From Cucumis sativus (lineage: Eukaryota; Streptophyta; Magnoliopsida; Cucurbitales; Cucurbitaceae): DNA of 64,000 nt. How positions within the stretch are numbered: position 1 is the stretch's first letter; the number at the start of each line of letters is the position of its first letter. Made by a program: the position numbers and the translations under genes. The notes below the pieces were generated by a model that ran no database searches, had not been told where the DNA came from, and worked only from the letters and a program-made list of their open reading frames with translations. The stretch lies in the NCBI RefSeq assembly GCF_000004075.3, contig NC_026655.2, forward strand, positions 186,001-250,000. Direction: 5' to 3'. Below, piece after piece: positions 1-11,788 of this stretch.

Positions 1-2667
1 CTTGTATTATTGTATAATGTCTTCTTTTTCTTCTTGTTATTGTTGTTGTTGTTAGAGTAACTTTAATTTATGTATTTCTAAACTCGGGAGAGAGGTTCCA
101 TATCCATGTACAATTTATATATTTATATATATATGCTTTTAATTTAATCATATCCTATAACTAACCAACAAAATTTATTTATGTATATATATATATCCAT
201 TTTTTATTACTTTCATTTCATATTTAATCTAATTCAATATAATTGTCACAATAATATATTTAATTGCATTAGTTATATATATTTGGTCAAAATAGCCTAA
301 CTCATTAACACATTATATTAAAATTAACAATTAACTCAATTTAGACTTTCTTTTAAACTATATATGTATATGATCTATAGACCATTCTTGTTGGTTTAGT
401 CAACAATATTTATTATAATAATACTAAATAAATAAATTTAGAGAGAAAGGGTCCAATCCATATTATCCACCTACCTAGCATTAGTTTAATTAATATATTT
501 TATTTAAAAAATTTAATTTTCTTGGTAACTAATTGTTGTAAGATCACATGGGAACCTAATTAAATTTGTAGAGGAACTTGCAATTGGTCATTTTCACTAA
601 AATGTGAGGAGGTGATCAAATGTGGTACAATAAGGAATTAAATTAGTTAAAACTTAAAGATGCTTTCTCGGTCTTTGTCCATTGTGATCATTCACTAATA
701 AATAAATTATATAGCCTCGGGAATGTATCTTAATTAGGAACACTATATATATTCTGTTATATATATTCATGATTAATTATCTTCATATTATAATCATTGA
801 TTTAATTAGACTCCACCAATCTTATGTACGCTTTATCCAATACTTGGTGTGTATAGATATGCATACATATATGTCCAAGGAAAGGCATAAAGTTCACATA
901 CGAGATTGAAATGAGGCATTGGAAGCCAACCTATATTCCAAAAAGAAAATCTCAATGCCTTGAGATTTGGACCAACCAAACTCGGTCGGATCGATAAATA
1001 TATATCAATCAACCATAAACCAAAAAATTCGAACATACATATCTTGGCTACCTTGAGCACTAGAAATGTCGACACAGTGTGTTACAGATGCAATCGAAGA
1101 CATATATTTATAATGACAAACTTATAAATAATCGCATTTGACCACTCTACGAGGAAGAGATCTGACGACTTGTATTTCATTTTTATTTAGTTGAATTAGT
1201 ACTAATTTAGGTATCAAATTGTAAAACTAATCTCTTACCTACTGTAACTTTAGAGCATCTTAAGACTAGACTTGGAAGAAGTAAAGTTGAATTACGTCAA
1301 AGGCCAATGCAAACCTGCAACGAATCCCAATGGTAACGATATCATGCAAAGCACCGATAATAATGTCAATTCGAAATCCAATGCATCCAACGTATACTAA
1401 TGGTGTGTTGGATATATATGCCAAATTAATTTGGTATCAATAATAGTGAAGATTTCAAGAGTTGTCCTGTAGTATACTAATGTGCTGACAATCAAGCCTA
1501 AGCTAGTAATAATTAAACCCAACCAGCTACAAAAGTTGGCCATACGTCTCCATATATACTCTTTAGATTTTCACGATCGACTCCTATAATAAATATGATG
1601 ATCATTTGATCCATCACGTGAGTGATGTCATACCGTACCTCTTATGGTTGACCATATAGATTAATGTAACCTCTCATTTAAAAATTTAATATTATATTAT
1701 CTAACATTAGTCAAATATAACTAAACTTCTTTTGCCTCTATAGGACATTAATTAGCACAAAAGAGTAAATGCAAAAAGAAAAGATCTAGTAATAGTTAGA
1801 GGTTAATTAAAAATGCAAAATTTGAAACTAGAGACTAATTAAATTGAACTAAGTAGAATTATAATATTTTGAAATGAATAGTAAAATAGGTAGGTAGGGA
1901 AGAAAAATACATAAGAAAAAGAAAATTAATGATGATCTAATTCAGCTATATGGTTATGATTATAGTTCTCACCAACTTTTAGAGGTTTTCATTTTAAAAT
2001 TTAATTTTGGGGAGTTGGCCTGGGGAAGAAGAAGGAGAATATAATATAAGGTCAATAGTTGTTTCTTTTTCTCTTTTCTTTTTCTAAACACTAATATATA
2101 GTTAAATGGATTGGGTACTATCAGGTACATACAAATTGAAAAAAAAAAAAAAAAAGAAAAAAAGATGGGCTGATTAATTTGGTAGGAGGCATTTAATAAA
2201 TTTTGTTTGTTTTAGTTGAAGGAAAAAGAGAAATCAGTGAGTGTGATATAATTATTTATATATACATATAGATGAATTAGAAATATTCTTTGAACCAATC
2301 AATATCAAAACTGGTAGCCTTAGCTGTATATCCCTTGTTTGAGTTAATGCCATTGAATTTCCCCCTTGAATCTTCCAAACTCCATTAGTACTAAAAACAC
2401 AATTTGGCAAAAAGGATGTTTGTTTTTGGAATTTGTACTGCCACACCCCATTATTAATTTTTGCCAAACTCCATTTTTGCCGTAATTGAGCACCTAATCT
2501 CTGGTATTAATCCTCACCTTTTTTTCATCATCTATATGTTCTTCCTATAAGTCATTATATTCATTACGTACTTAAAAGACTAATTTTGTGTGGTTCACAA
2601 TCAATAATATTACTGCACCTTCCCTTATTCCACAACACACACACCAATAATAATAACAATAATCATG

Positions 2668-2695
2668 CACACACACACACACACATATATATATA
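2668..2695. repeat. Compound (CA)n(TA)n microsatellite
   Basis: About nine CA units run directly into TA units. It is a simple sequence repeat in intergenic DNA and a likely length-polymorphic marker. Confidence 0.9.
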
Positions 2696-3261
2696 ACAAT
2701 CATCAACTTGAAGTTTGGCGTTATTTGTGAATTTTAATTTAATTTACTAATTTCTAAACTACAAAGATCATTATACTATATATGTACAATAGCTTAATTA
2801 TGTTTATAGGTAATAATAGTATAATGAAAGTTTGACTGGGAGAAGAAGTGTTAATTTGAGTTGTTTGTTATTAATTAATAATTAGAGAGAGGTAAATTAA
2901 TATAGATATATGAAAGGGGCACGTGAGAATGAATGGAATAACAATGATGATGATGTGTGGAATGTAAAAAAGAATAGAGGGGGAGTATATAACTATGTTA
3001 AGAAGTCAACTAGGAGTAGAAAAGGTATGGATTTTTGGAGGAGGTAAAGAATTTATAAGAATTATGTGCAAGAATATGATGATAATGATGAGGGGTAAGG
3101 GTTGGGAAATGGGTTTTGCACCGTCTGATTGGGTTAAAAATGTGATGGGGATCAGCACCATGAAGTGCGATTACACATCAAAAGCCCCTTCCCACAGAAT
3201 CTCTGGTAAATCTTGTTGGATCAATCCAAGATGCGAACTCCCCCAAGTTGAGCAAGTGGCC

Positions 3262-3293
3262 ATATATATATATATATATTATATATATATATT
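3262..3293. repeat. (AT)n microsatellite
   Basis: An alternating AT tract with one phase break in the middle, directly after the GC-richer island at 3100-3250. Confidence 0.85.
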
Positions 3294-4590
3294 TCTCTCT
3301 TTTTAAAATATCTACTCATCCCCCCATTCTTCTTCTTCTTCTTCTTCTTTTTTCTTTTTTTTTTTTTGTGTTTAATTTGAAACAATTCCCTTCCAGTTAC
3401 ATCAGAATTATTAATATGATTCCAGTTCAGTAATTAGTATAGAGAGTTGATTAAGTGGTGTTCCCAATCACACACAATTCAAGTCAGCTAATCAAAATGA
3501 ATGTATATAATTGATTAATTAATTTTGAAATGAAAAAACTTTATAATAGGGGGTTTGCTTGTAACGGACTCTCATCTCTCGGCTAGTGCTTCTCATACAC
3601 ATTATTAGTAATATTTCCCCATTTAATCCCAATGTTATCAACAAATTTATCTTTCCATAATCCAAAACCAAACAGCTCTCTCAATCACACCCGGCCCCGC
3701 TTTTCCATTGGTCAAACAAACACATACTATATGTTGTTGTGTGCTATATGAATATGATGACAGAATTTCTGTTTTTATTCATCACACCTATATATAACTC
3801 CTATACAGAGAGCTAGCTGTAACCTCAAATCAAATATTTTAAGGACTTGAAATAAAGGAGATGAAATCAAAGATTTTAAAGATTTAAAGAGAGAAATAAA
3901 CTTGAGCTCTTTGTCTCTTAGATTATGAAATAGTGGAGTGAACTATCTGTTTAAGTCCTGATTAAAAGAGAGAAATAAACCTACAAAACACAATGAAATC
4001 AAATATTGGAAGGAGTTAAAAGAGAGAGAGAGAGCTAGCTGTAACCAATTAAAAAATTAATGTATTTCTGGAGTATTATTATTTGTAATATTACAAAATG
4101 GTATTTTGATTTAAATTGAGTTTCCAAAGTATATATGAGTTGGAGGGCTTAAAATATAATCCATTTGGTGGGTGACACATCAGAAAGAAAAAATGGGTGG
4201 GGGATATGGACTTATTTGTGGATGTACCCTTCATACTACTCCCACAAATAACTAACCATTGCTATCAAGGCTTAATTACACATTATTAATTTAATGAATT
4301 AATTAAGGGAAGAAGAGAAACTAATAATGAAAAATGTAGAGACATAAATAGATAGATGGTATAAAAAGATGATGTGGCCAATTTGTTAAAATACCAAGTC
4401 TGGTATTGAACAACTGGAAAGGGATGATTGTAGGGTTAATTAGGCTTAATTTATTAAATTAATTAATATTAAGTAAGTAAAAAAAGAAAAGAAAAGAAAA
4501 AGAAAAGTGTTAGGGGGATGGTTAGTGTCGTCTCACATTCTCACCCCACTTGTCATTAGATGGCACTCAAATTAAACTCTTTTGTTCAAC

Positions 4591-4597
4591 TATAAAA
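4591..4597 (+). promoter_or_regulatory. TATA box of the SWEET gene
   Basis: TATAAAA lies 101 bases before the SWEET ATG and is followed by a CT-rich leader (ctctcttccctcacc) typical of plant 5' UTRs. Transcription probably starts near 4620. The assignment rests on position and motif only. Confidence 0.7.
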
Positions 4598-4691
4598 ACC
4601 CTCTCTTCCCTCACCATTATTTTCACTGCTAACCCTTCCATCAACTCTTACTTCACAGACATCCTCGTCAACCTATATACTTAAGTAGCCA

Positions 4692-5315
4692 ATGGCCATC
4701 AGTCCCCAAACTCTTGCTTTTGTCTTTGGCCTTTTAGGTATTTTCATATACATACCATATACCCACTCACACTCTAGTTAATTCCAAATTATCTCTTCTT
4801 CAATTATAATTTGCTCATCATATATATGCATCCCTGCATCCCTTTTACGTAAAACCCTCATCATGCATTGTATCTTCATGTAATATATGCATCTGTTAGT
4901 ACTGTTAAAATTGTTCATTAATCTAATTACGGATATTTATTATGTTATATGCAGGCAACATTATCTCTTTTATGGTCTTCCTAGCTCCATTGTAAGCACA
5001 CCCAAACTTACTCTCATCAGAATTCAGATATATAGCTTTAATTTTATTTTTGATATATATTAAATATTGCATGAACAGGCCAACATTTTACAAGATATAC
5101 AAGAAGAAGTCGGCGGAAGGTTATCAGTCTGTACCTTATGTGGTTGCGTTATTCAGTGCTATGCTTTGGATTTACTATGCTCTTCTCAAAACAAACGCAA
5201 CCTTTCTCATTACCATCAACTCCTTTGGCTGTGTCATTGAGTCTCTTTACATTCTTCTCTTCATTATCTACGCCCCAACTAAGTTAAGGGTAAGTTTTAA
5301 TTTAATTACAGTGTA

Positions 5316-5354
<39 letters not shown>

Positions 5355-6176
5355 ACAAATATTATATATCTTTATGATTTTAGATTTAATTTAATTTCAT
5401 ATTATGGATTCATTGATACTAATTTAATTTGGTCTTGTGCCATGCATGCATGCAGTTCCAAACGGCTAAGGTTATATTTTTGTTGAATGTGTTGGGGTTC
5501 GGGTTGATGCTGGCTTTGACTCTCGTCTTAGCTAAAGGAGAAAAACGTCTCAAAGTTCTTGGGTGGATTTGCTTGGTCTTCAATCTCAGTGTCTTCGCTG
5601 CACCCCTTTTCATCATGGTAATTAACAATTATACACGCACTACATATAATATAAATTTAGTTAAACTTCATTTCCTCCTAATTATATATTGATTAATCTT
5701 AGCTTATGGAATAATATAGTTAATTAACAATAGATATATATCTGCACGTGCAGGGAAAAGTGATAAAGACGAAGAGCGTGGAGTATATGCCTTTTGCACT
5801 CTCATTCTTTCTCACTCTCAATGCAGTCATGTGGTTCTTTTATGGCCTTCTTCTCAAAGACTATTACATTGCTCTACCAAACGTGGTGGGGTTCGTGTTT
5901 GGCATAATCCAGATGATCTTGTACGTAATTGTCAAGCATATTGGAAACAAAAGCCGCATCCCAGTGAAGGACGAGAAGGCAGCAGCGCCCCCGCAGCTTC
6001 ACGAATTGTCAGAACAAATAATCGATGCAGTCAAACTTGGGACCATGGTTTGCACAGAACTAAACCCTGTGCCCGTCACAGTTCTTCAGCCAAACATGGA
6101 CGTGGTGGACGCGGTGGTTGAAGCTGTCATCGACAATATCCAAAAGAAGAAAGACCAAGACATCATAACTAACTAA
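4692..6176 (+). CDS. SWEET: SWEET sugar transporter, clade III type
   Basis: Bidirectional sugar facilitator of the MtN3/saliva family; clade III members mainly move sucrose across the plasma membrane in phloem, nectary, seed and fruit tissue. Exons are 4692-4737, 4955-4991, 5079-5289, 5456-5617 and 5754-6176, giving 292 aa. The N-terminus [17 protein letters not shown] is followed by [11 protein letters not shown] and the first MtN3 repeat (about residues 10-98). The second repeat (about 131-215) carries [10 protein letters not shown] and ALPNVVGF. Seven membrane spans are expected. The last 75 or so residues form a hydrophilic cytosolic tail. The ATG was chosen because it opens the conserved first helix and follows a TATA box at a normal distance. 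Most SWEET genes have six exons; here the last two appear fused. The base after the fourth intron gives Gly in [11 protein letters not shown] where relatives usually have Arg. Clade III is inferred from overall sequence; the exact member is not determined. Confidence 0.93.
5317..5354. repeat. (ACT)n microsatellite in SWEET intron 3
   Basis: About 12.7 perfect ACT units lie 28 bases after the exon 3 splice donor. The repeat is wholly intronic. Confidence 0.95.
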
Positions 6177-9100
6177 TCATTCCATCTCTCTATTGCACCC
6201 GCTCATCAATTAATTGTGGACGTTCTTAAGTTGTAGGCAGTTTAGTTCACTAATTAGTATAGTCTAGTATAGTATAGTAGGAGTACTATATTATTAATTA
6301 TGTGTTATTTGTAGTAGTGGATCTCATACATCCATCAGCTCCGTCGTAATCGTAACCTATATAGAGAGGCCTTCAAAACCCACCCCCATGTCCGGTGGGG
6401 CCTCTCTTAATTCATCTCTCTATCTTAATTTGTTGTTTGTAATTTGTATTATTGTATCAATCATTTCTAACTTAATGTTAGGTCTTTGGGTTAATTTCCA
6501 AATCAATTAACGTTTTATTCTTCCACTTTTTTTCTTTTCTATATAAGTTGTATCTTTCTTGCACCCTACGCTAAACCCAAATTCCTCCTTTACCTACTAC
6601 TTCATTATCTAATACACCTCATCACATTTCATCATACAACCAAAACATACACTTAATTTCTTCTTTAACATTGGCTATATACCCAGGCCCCACCTCTTGA
6701 TCCCAATAACAATGAATGGATTTCAAAAACAATCATGTTTATTGAACTATATACGTGTATATGTCCACAGTGTAATCCCACAATTAAACGAACGGATAGT
6801 TGCAAATTTAGCAATTAAATTCAAATTAATTAAGTATATACCACAATTTTAAAAAAATTCCAAATATAGTCAAATTTGTCAAATTCAATCACCATGTTGC
6901 AAATATTGGTCTATCACTGATATAGCGATACAAGTATATCAGTGATGGTTTTGCTATATTTGAATCTTTTTTAAATGTTGTTATATCCTTAATTATTATT
7001 GTTAAAATAGTCATCCATTCCAATTTCCCTTAAACAAATCTAAAAAGTTTACAGAATGATCTCCTTCATAAATATCTAATAAAGAAAGTACAAATTAAAA
7101 TTGTATAAACACAAAAGAAGAAAAATTCTTTATGTAGGATTTAATTAACATTATTGACAATATTATTATTCAAATTTAAGTTTGATCATTTAGTTAGTTA
7201 CTGTATGATAATAATATAGATTGATGAGTTGATCAGCTGTATGGCACCAAGAGCAATGAATATATGCAAGCTAAGTAGTGTTTAATATAATGTGTGTAAT
7301 TTAATTTCTAGATATAGATATTGGTGAGGTTGAATGATATTGTATTTTGTCCCAAAGAAAATGATTAGGTTTTCCAAAACAAGCTCAACGTTTAACTGCT
7401 ACTAATTTAGACGCATCTTCCAAAAATAAATTAAAATTTATCATTTTTAGCTGGATATAATTGTCTCATGTATTGAATATAATCAATATATTTTTTTAAA
7501 TGGAGTAACTAACAAAAGTCCATAAAAACACAATATTCTACAAATTATATATACATACTTATTTTCTTTTTTTTAAAAAAAAAAATAACTTGGATCAAGA
7601 TTATAAGATAAACAAATAGATTATTAAATAAATCAGCTTAAGTAACATAAGAAGATGCTTCGAATTTTTTAAAAATAAAATAACATAACATAAGAAGATG
7701 CTTGGGATGTTTGGGTTTGGCTAGCTAGAGTTTGTTTATAAAGTTACATATATACGATGACTTCCGTTCTAGTAATCATTTTTCATATCTAATTAATGGT
7801 ATGATATTGTCCACGTATGATTTATTTTTTATACCATATTCAAAAGACCTTCATACCAATTATAGAGATATAGTTATTCTCATTTATATATATATATATA
7901 TTAATGACCATCTTCTTAACTAACTAATATGAAATTTTTTGTCACATTTCCATAACCTTATCATTGTTGTGTATTATTGAATATGTGCTAAAATTTTGCA
8001 AAATACTAGAGTTTAGTTTCATTGAATAATATGGAGTTAGATGTTAAAACTAACGGAAAATAAGAGTAGCTTGCATATATATCTTATAAAGAACATAAAG
8101 TTATCCTTAATGTTTCAAACAAAGGATAATCACTGGCATATGCTCCTTTTAAGATAAGAGTCTCTTTTGAGTTCTCTCAATTTATTGGATTCCAGTTATA
8201 TTTTTGGATGAAAGGGTTAGGTTGTTTGGGTATATAAACTCTGGATGGGTACCATATTAGATATAATATGGGGGGCGAATTGGTAATTTGAAAAAGAAGT
8301 CCATATAATTAACTATTATGATATTAGAGACCTAATTAAGGAGTGATTGGGTAGTTTAGAAACAAAAATAGAGATGGGGATTGAAAAATGGTAAAGTAGT
8401 GAAAGAAAGATGGTGATGTGGATGGGCATGTGTGTGATGAGAATTATGGTACTAATTAATGTGTGTTAACAGGATGAGTAATTAAAAAGAAAGGTTAATT
8501 AGGAGGATGGGATTAAGGAATAATTGGAAGAAGGGGAAATAATGAAAAAGTAAAGTAAAGTAAAGGTTGGGGATTGGAAGTGAAAAGAAAACAGTGAGGG
8601 AGAGGAAAGGTAAAAGAGGGTGGGAACTGGGGAAGGAAGGAAATGAAAGAAAAAAATAATAATAAAAAGGGAAAAGATGAAGTTTTGTGAAGAAGAGAAG
8701 AGAAAGGAGAGGGTGAAAGAAAGAAAGAAAGCAGAAGCAGAAGCACTAGGTAGATAGGTAGACAAATAGACGGCATGGCATATGCAGGTGAGATAACAAT
8801 ATTAGGTTAAGCAGCAGCTTTAGATTTTGATATTAATTGTTTAATTTTGTTGGGTCCAGGTGCAAGAAGGTGGTGCATAACCGCCCTCTAGCTTAACCTA
8901 GATGTTAACTAAGCTTATAAAGACAGACGGACGGCCGAACAGTAGTGTTACTGGCATGCTATCACAGTGCGTGGTTCAGGAATCTAAATACAATACTTAG
9001 TGGGTAGTGGGGAATCCAATATTAATAATTCCCCAACCCTTTCCTTTAATTTCCTTCCACTCAACTACGTAACCCTTGTGTCTTAAACCTAATCTCTCTT

Positions 9101-11788
9101 ATTCATTTTAATTTCTTGGAATCTTTGACTCTCCAACCTAACCAAAAGCCTAATTAATTAATTCTAAATAAATAAAACCCTAAATTCTCAATCAATTCCA
9201 AATCCCCCTTTTTCTTTTCTAACTTCTGTCTTTAACCACGTAATCTTTCGAATCTTTCACCTTAGTATATTTATACTTTTAACATCCACGGCGCCAAGCC
9301 CTTTCTTGTGTGTGCTTTTCACCAAAAGCTCTCTCTACATTCCACTTTCTCATGGATCATCAGCAACCCACATACATACATCATTCCCTCCCGCTCCCCA
9401 TTTTCAAAAGAAACAATTTATTACCAGTACCAGTACGGATAAAAATTGAAAGTATAGTGGTGGGAGAGGGTAACGTATTTGACCACAATATTGGGGTTTA
9501 GGGGGTGAAATTTGAGAAGGGCGAATATACTGGATTGATAGGGCTTAGAGTGGTATTCACAAAATCAGAATCTTGAAAAGATGCAATAAACATGCCCCCA
9601 ATAGAATACAATACAAAATAGGGAGTGATGTTTGTTTGAGAGTATAATACAAAAGTATAGTGGTGCCCTGAGTCATACTCAGATTGCGGAACACTAAGAT
9701 TTGGAAAACAGATGCCGTTGGCTTTCATGATATCATGATTTGGGATTAATGGATATTCTTTTCAAAATTCCACTCTGTGGTTCAATTCAAACACGGTCCT
9801 AGTGTGGCTAACGTTCTAAATATTATCCTGTCTCCGGTGTGCACGCGGCCCATCGTGTTTGAGCTAATAACTCTCACTCTCCCCCCCCTCATCACCCCTT
9901 AACCCACACATCAACTTTTTTTCATCACTTTCCACCTTATTGCAATCGTAGCACTTTACCCTAATAACTAATTATCCAAATGTACCAAAATTTATGTATA
10001 TCTAATAACAAAGTTAGATCTTAATTTTGTTATATAATATTCTTGTATTGTGTTATATTTTGCTAATACTTTGCTCTAATTGAAACAAATTGAAAATATG
10101 AAGATCATGGTGGTCAATAAATTGAATGAAATAAGCACATGATTTTAAAAAATTAATTAAGCAGTTACTAAATGAAGCCTAAGTAATATGAAATAACAAA
10201 GTGAATTGCATTTTCTCAAAAAGAAAAGTGAAATCTTGCAATATTTCTAAGTGCTATTGTATATTTCATAATTGTAAGTTCAATAATTTTCACATTGGTG
10301 TATCATACTAAATATTAAGAAAGTGTTTGGAACAAGAACTTGAGTTATTATACTTCTCGATTATTATAAATGTATTTTAATAACTTGTATTTGAATGTAA
10401 ATTATTTTAATTAGTTTGGATTATAATAGTATGTGTTTGAGAGGTGTAAAATGAAGGAGTAAGTATTATAGCAAGAAAAAAAAATAGTGAATATCGTAGT
10501 AAGTGGAAGTTTTCAAACATTGTTGATTGATGTTAACTTGGGAGTATAATAATAGTATTTACTATAGTAAGAGAGATTAGTATAGTCTTAGATATTAATT
10601 GCACCAAACAACCGTTAAAGAGTATAATATATATATTTTGTTAATCACATCGTACATACAGTTAGAGGTATAAATATGAATGTTAATAAGATAAAGATGT
10701 TTTTGGTAATATTAAATTGATGATATAAGTACATGAATCTTTGAATAGAAAAAGAAAAAAAAAAAGGGTTAAGTACGTATTCCGTAGTGTCATGGTAGCC
10801 ACTTTCCATATTGCAGCCATTTTCCAATAACACATCTTCTTTGTCCTTTTCTGGTTTCTTCTCACCTTTTATTTCAGTATCAAAATTTACTCATTTTTGT
10901 GAACCTATCACCTTATATATCATGAGTCAAAATTAATCTGAACTCATCAACTAAAGTATCACACACACACACATATATATATAAGTAATTGAATTGATAG
11001 AATGGTAAAATATGATTTGAAGTTAAGAGTATATTTGTTAGATTGTTGGTTGTGGGAAGGAAGTAGAGAATAGAGTGTGACATTACAATTTACAACAACA
11101 GTTAGAGGGTCGTACTGAGACGTACAGCTGTCTCTTGTAGAATTGAAATAAATATATTATATGGGAAGGGATGGGATGAACTATTGGTCTTTGGGGTGGG
11201 GGTGGGGTGACGTCATCTATTAAAATCACTTTTTCTTTTCTTTTTCTTTTTGCACTTTATTTGGTAGGACAAATTAGAGAGATAGCCCATAAATCCCTGA
11301 CACTCGGCTTATCCTCCTAATTTCAAATTCAAAATTGAGGCACATGCAATGCAACTACTTAATTATACCCATTCCATTCCCACCAAATACCTATACACAT
11401 ACTTCAGATCATCTATTATCTGTTACTACACTTTATTACACCTATTTCAGAAGCAAATTTTGTAGATATTAATTTTCACAAATCTTTTGTATGGGTTTGC
11501 ATTCTTCCTGTTACTATCCCTCTCCCTACCAAACTTTAAAGTACATGTTAGGTAAACAATCCTCTTCAAAATATCTAATAAATCCTTCAACTGAAATTTA
11601 AATTTTAAACCAATTCCAGTTGTTTGAAACTTGCTTTCCATAAGCATTGGACTGGGGGGGTATTGAAACCCCTTCCTAAATTACATTTTTCGTAAGCTGT
11701 CATGTTCTGTAATCAGCATAGGTAAAAATGTTAGTGTACGAATGAATATAGGGCCAAAGCCAAGAACAATGGAGGGTAGCTCAAAAGG
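6177..11788. other. 5.6 kb gene-poor intergenic stretch
   Basis: Holds the SWEET 3' region (to roughly 6.5 kb), the inverted-repeat element at 6830-6985, AT-rich filler and a purine-rich block at about 8350-8760. Small open frames around 8500-8770 and 9310-9730 are low-complexity or lack any recognisable domain, and I do not call them genes. The right end contains the 3' UTR of the pseudouridine synthase gene. Confidence 0.55.
6830..6985. repeat. Interspersed repeat with short perfect inverted repeat
   Basis: ATCACTGATATA at 6913-6924 and its exact reverse complement at 6935-6946 enclose a 10-base loop. They are flanked by AT-rich sequence with ccaaatatagtcaaat on one side and ggttttgctatatttg on the other. 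From memory this arrangement matches a very common element of cucurbit genomes. The outer limits are approximate. Confidence 0.55.

Larger units (their letters stand above)
1..4585. other. Intergenic, AT-rich, no gene supported
   Basis: No exon chain or recognisable protein similarity is visible on either strand. The stretch is AT-rich with several microsatellites. A somewhat GC-richer island at about 3100-3250 stands out, but it has no open frame of interest and no hairpin that I can match to a known plant microRNA. The right end leads into the SWEET promoter. Confidence 0.6.

Noticed and set aside
833-1075. 80-codon open frame (minus)
   Set aside because: No recognisable domain, no flanking exons or promoter, and AT-rich surroundings.
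2900-2940. Partial resemblance to miR164 (gggcacgtg)
   Set aside because: Only the central nine bases match; no mature-length match and no foldback partner seen.
8499-8776. Overlapping open frames of about 87 codons (minus)
   Set aside because: Complement of a purine-rich block; the product is low-complexity Ser/Phe/Leu with no domain and no exon context.
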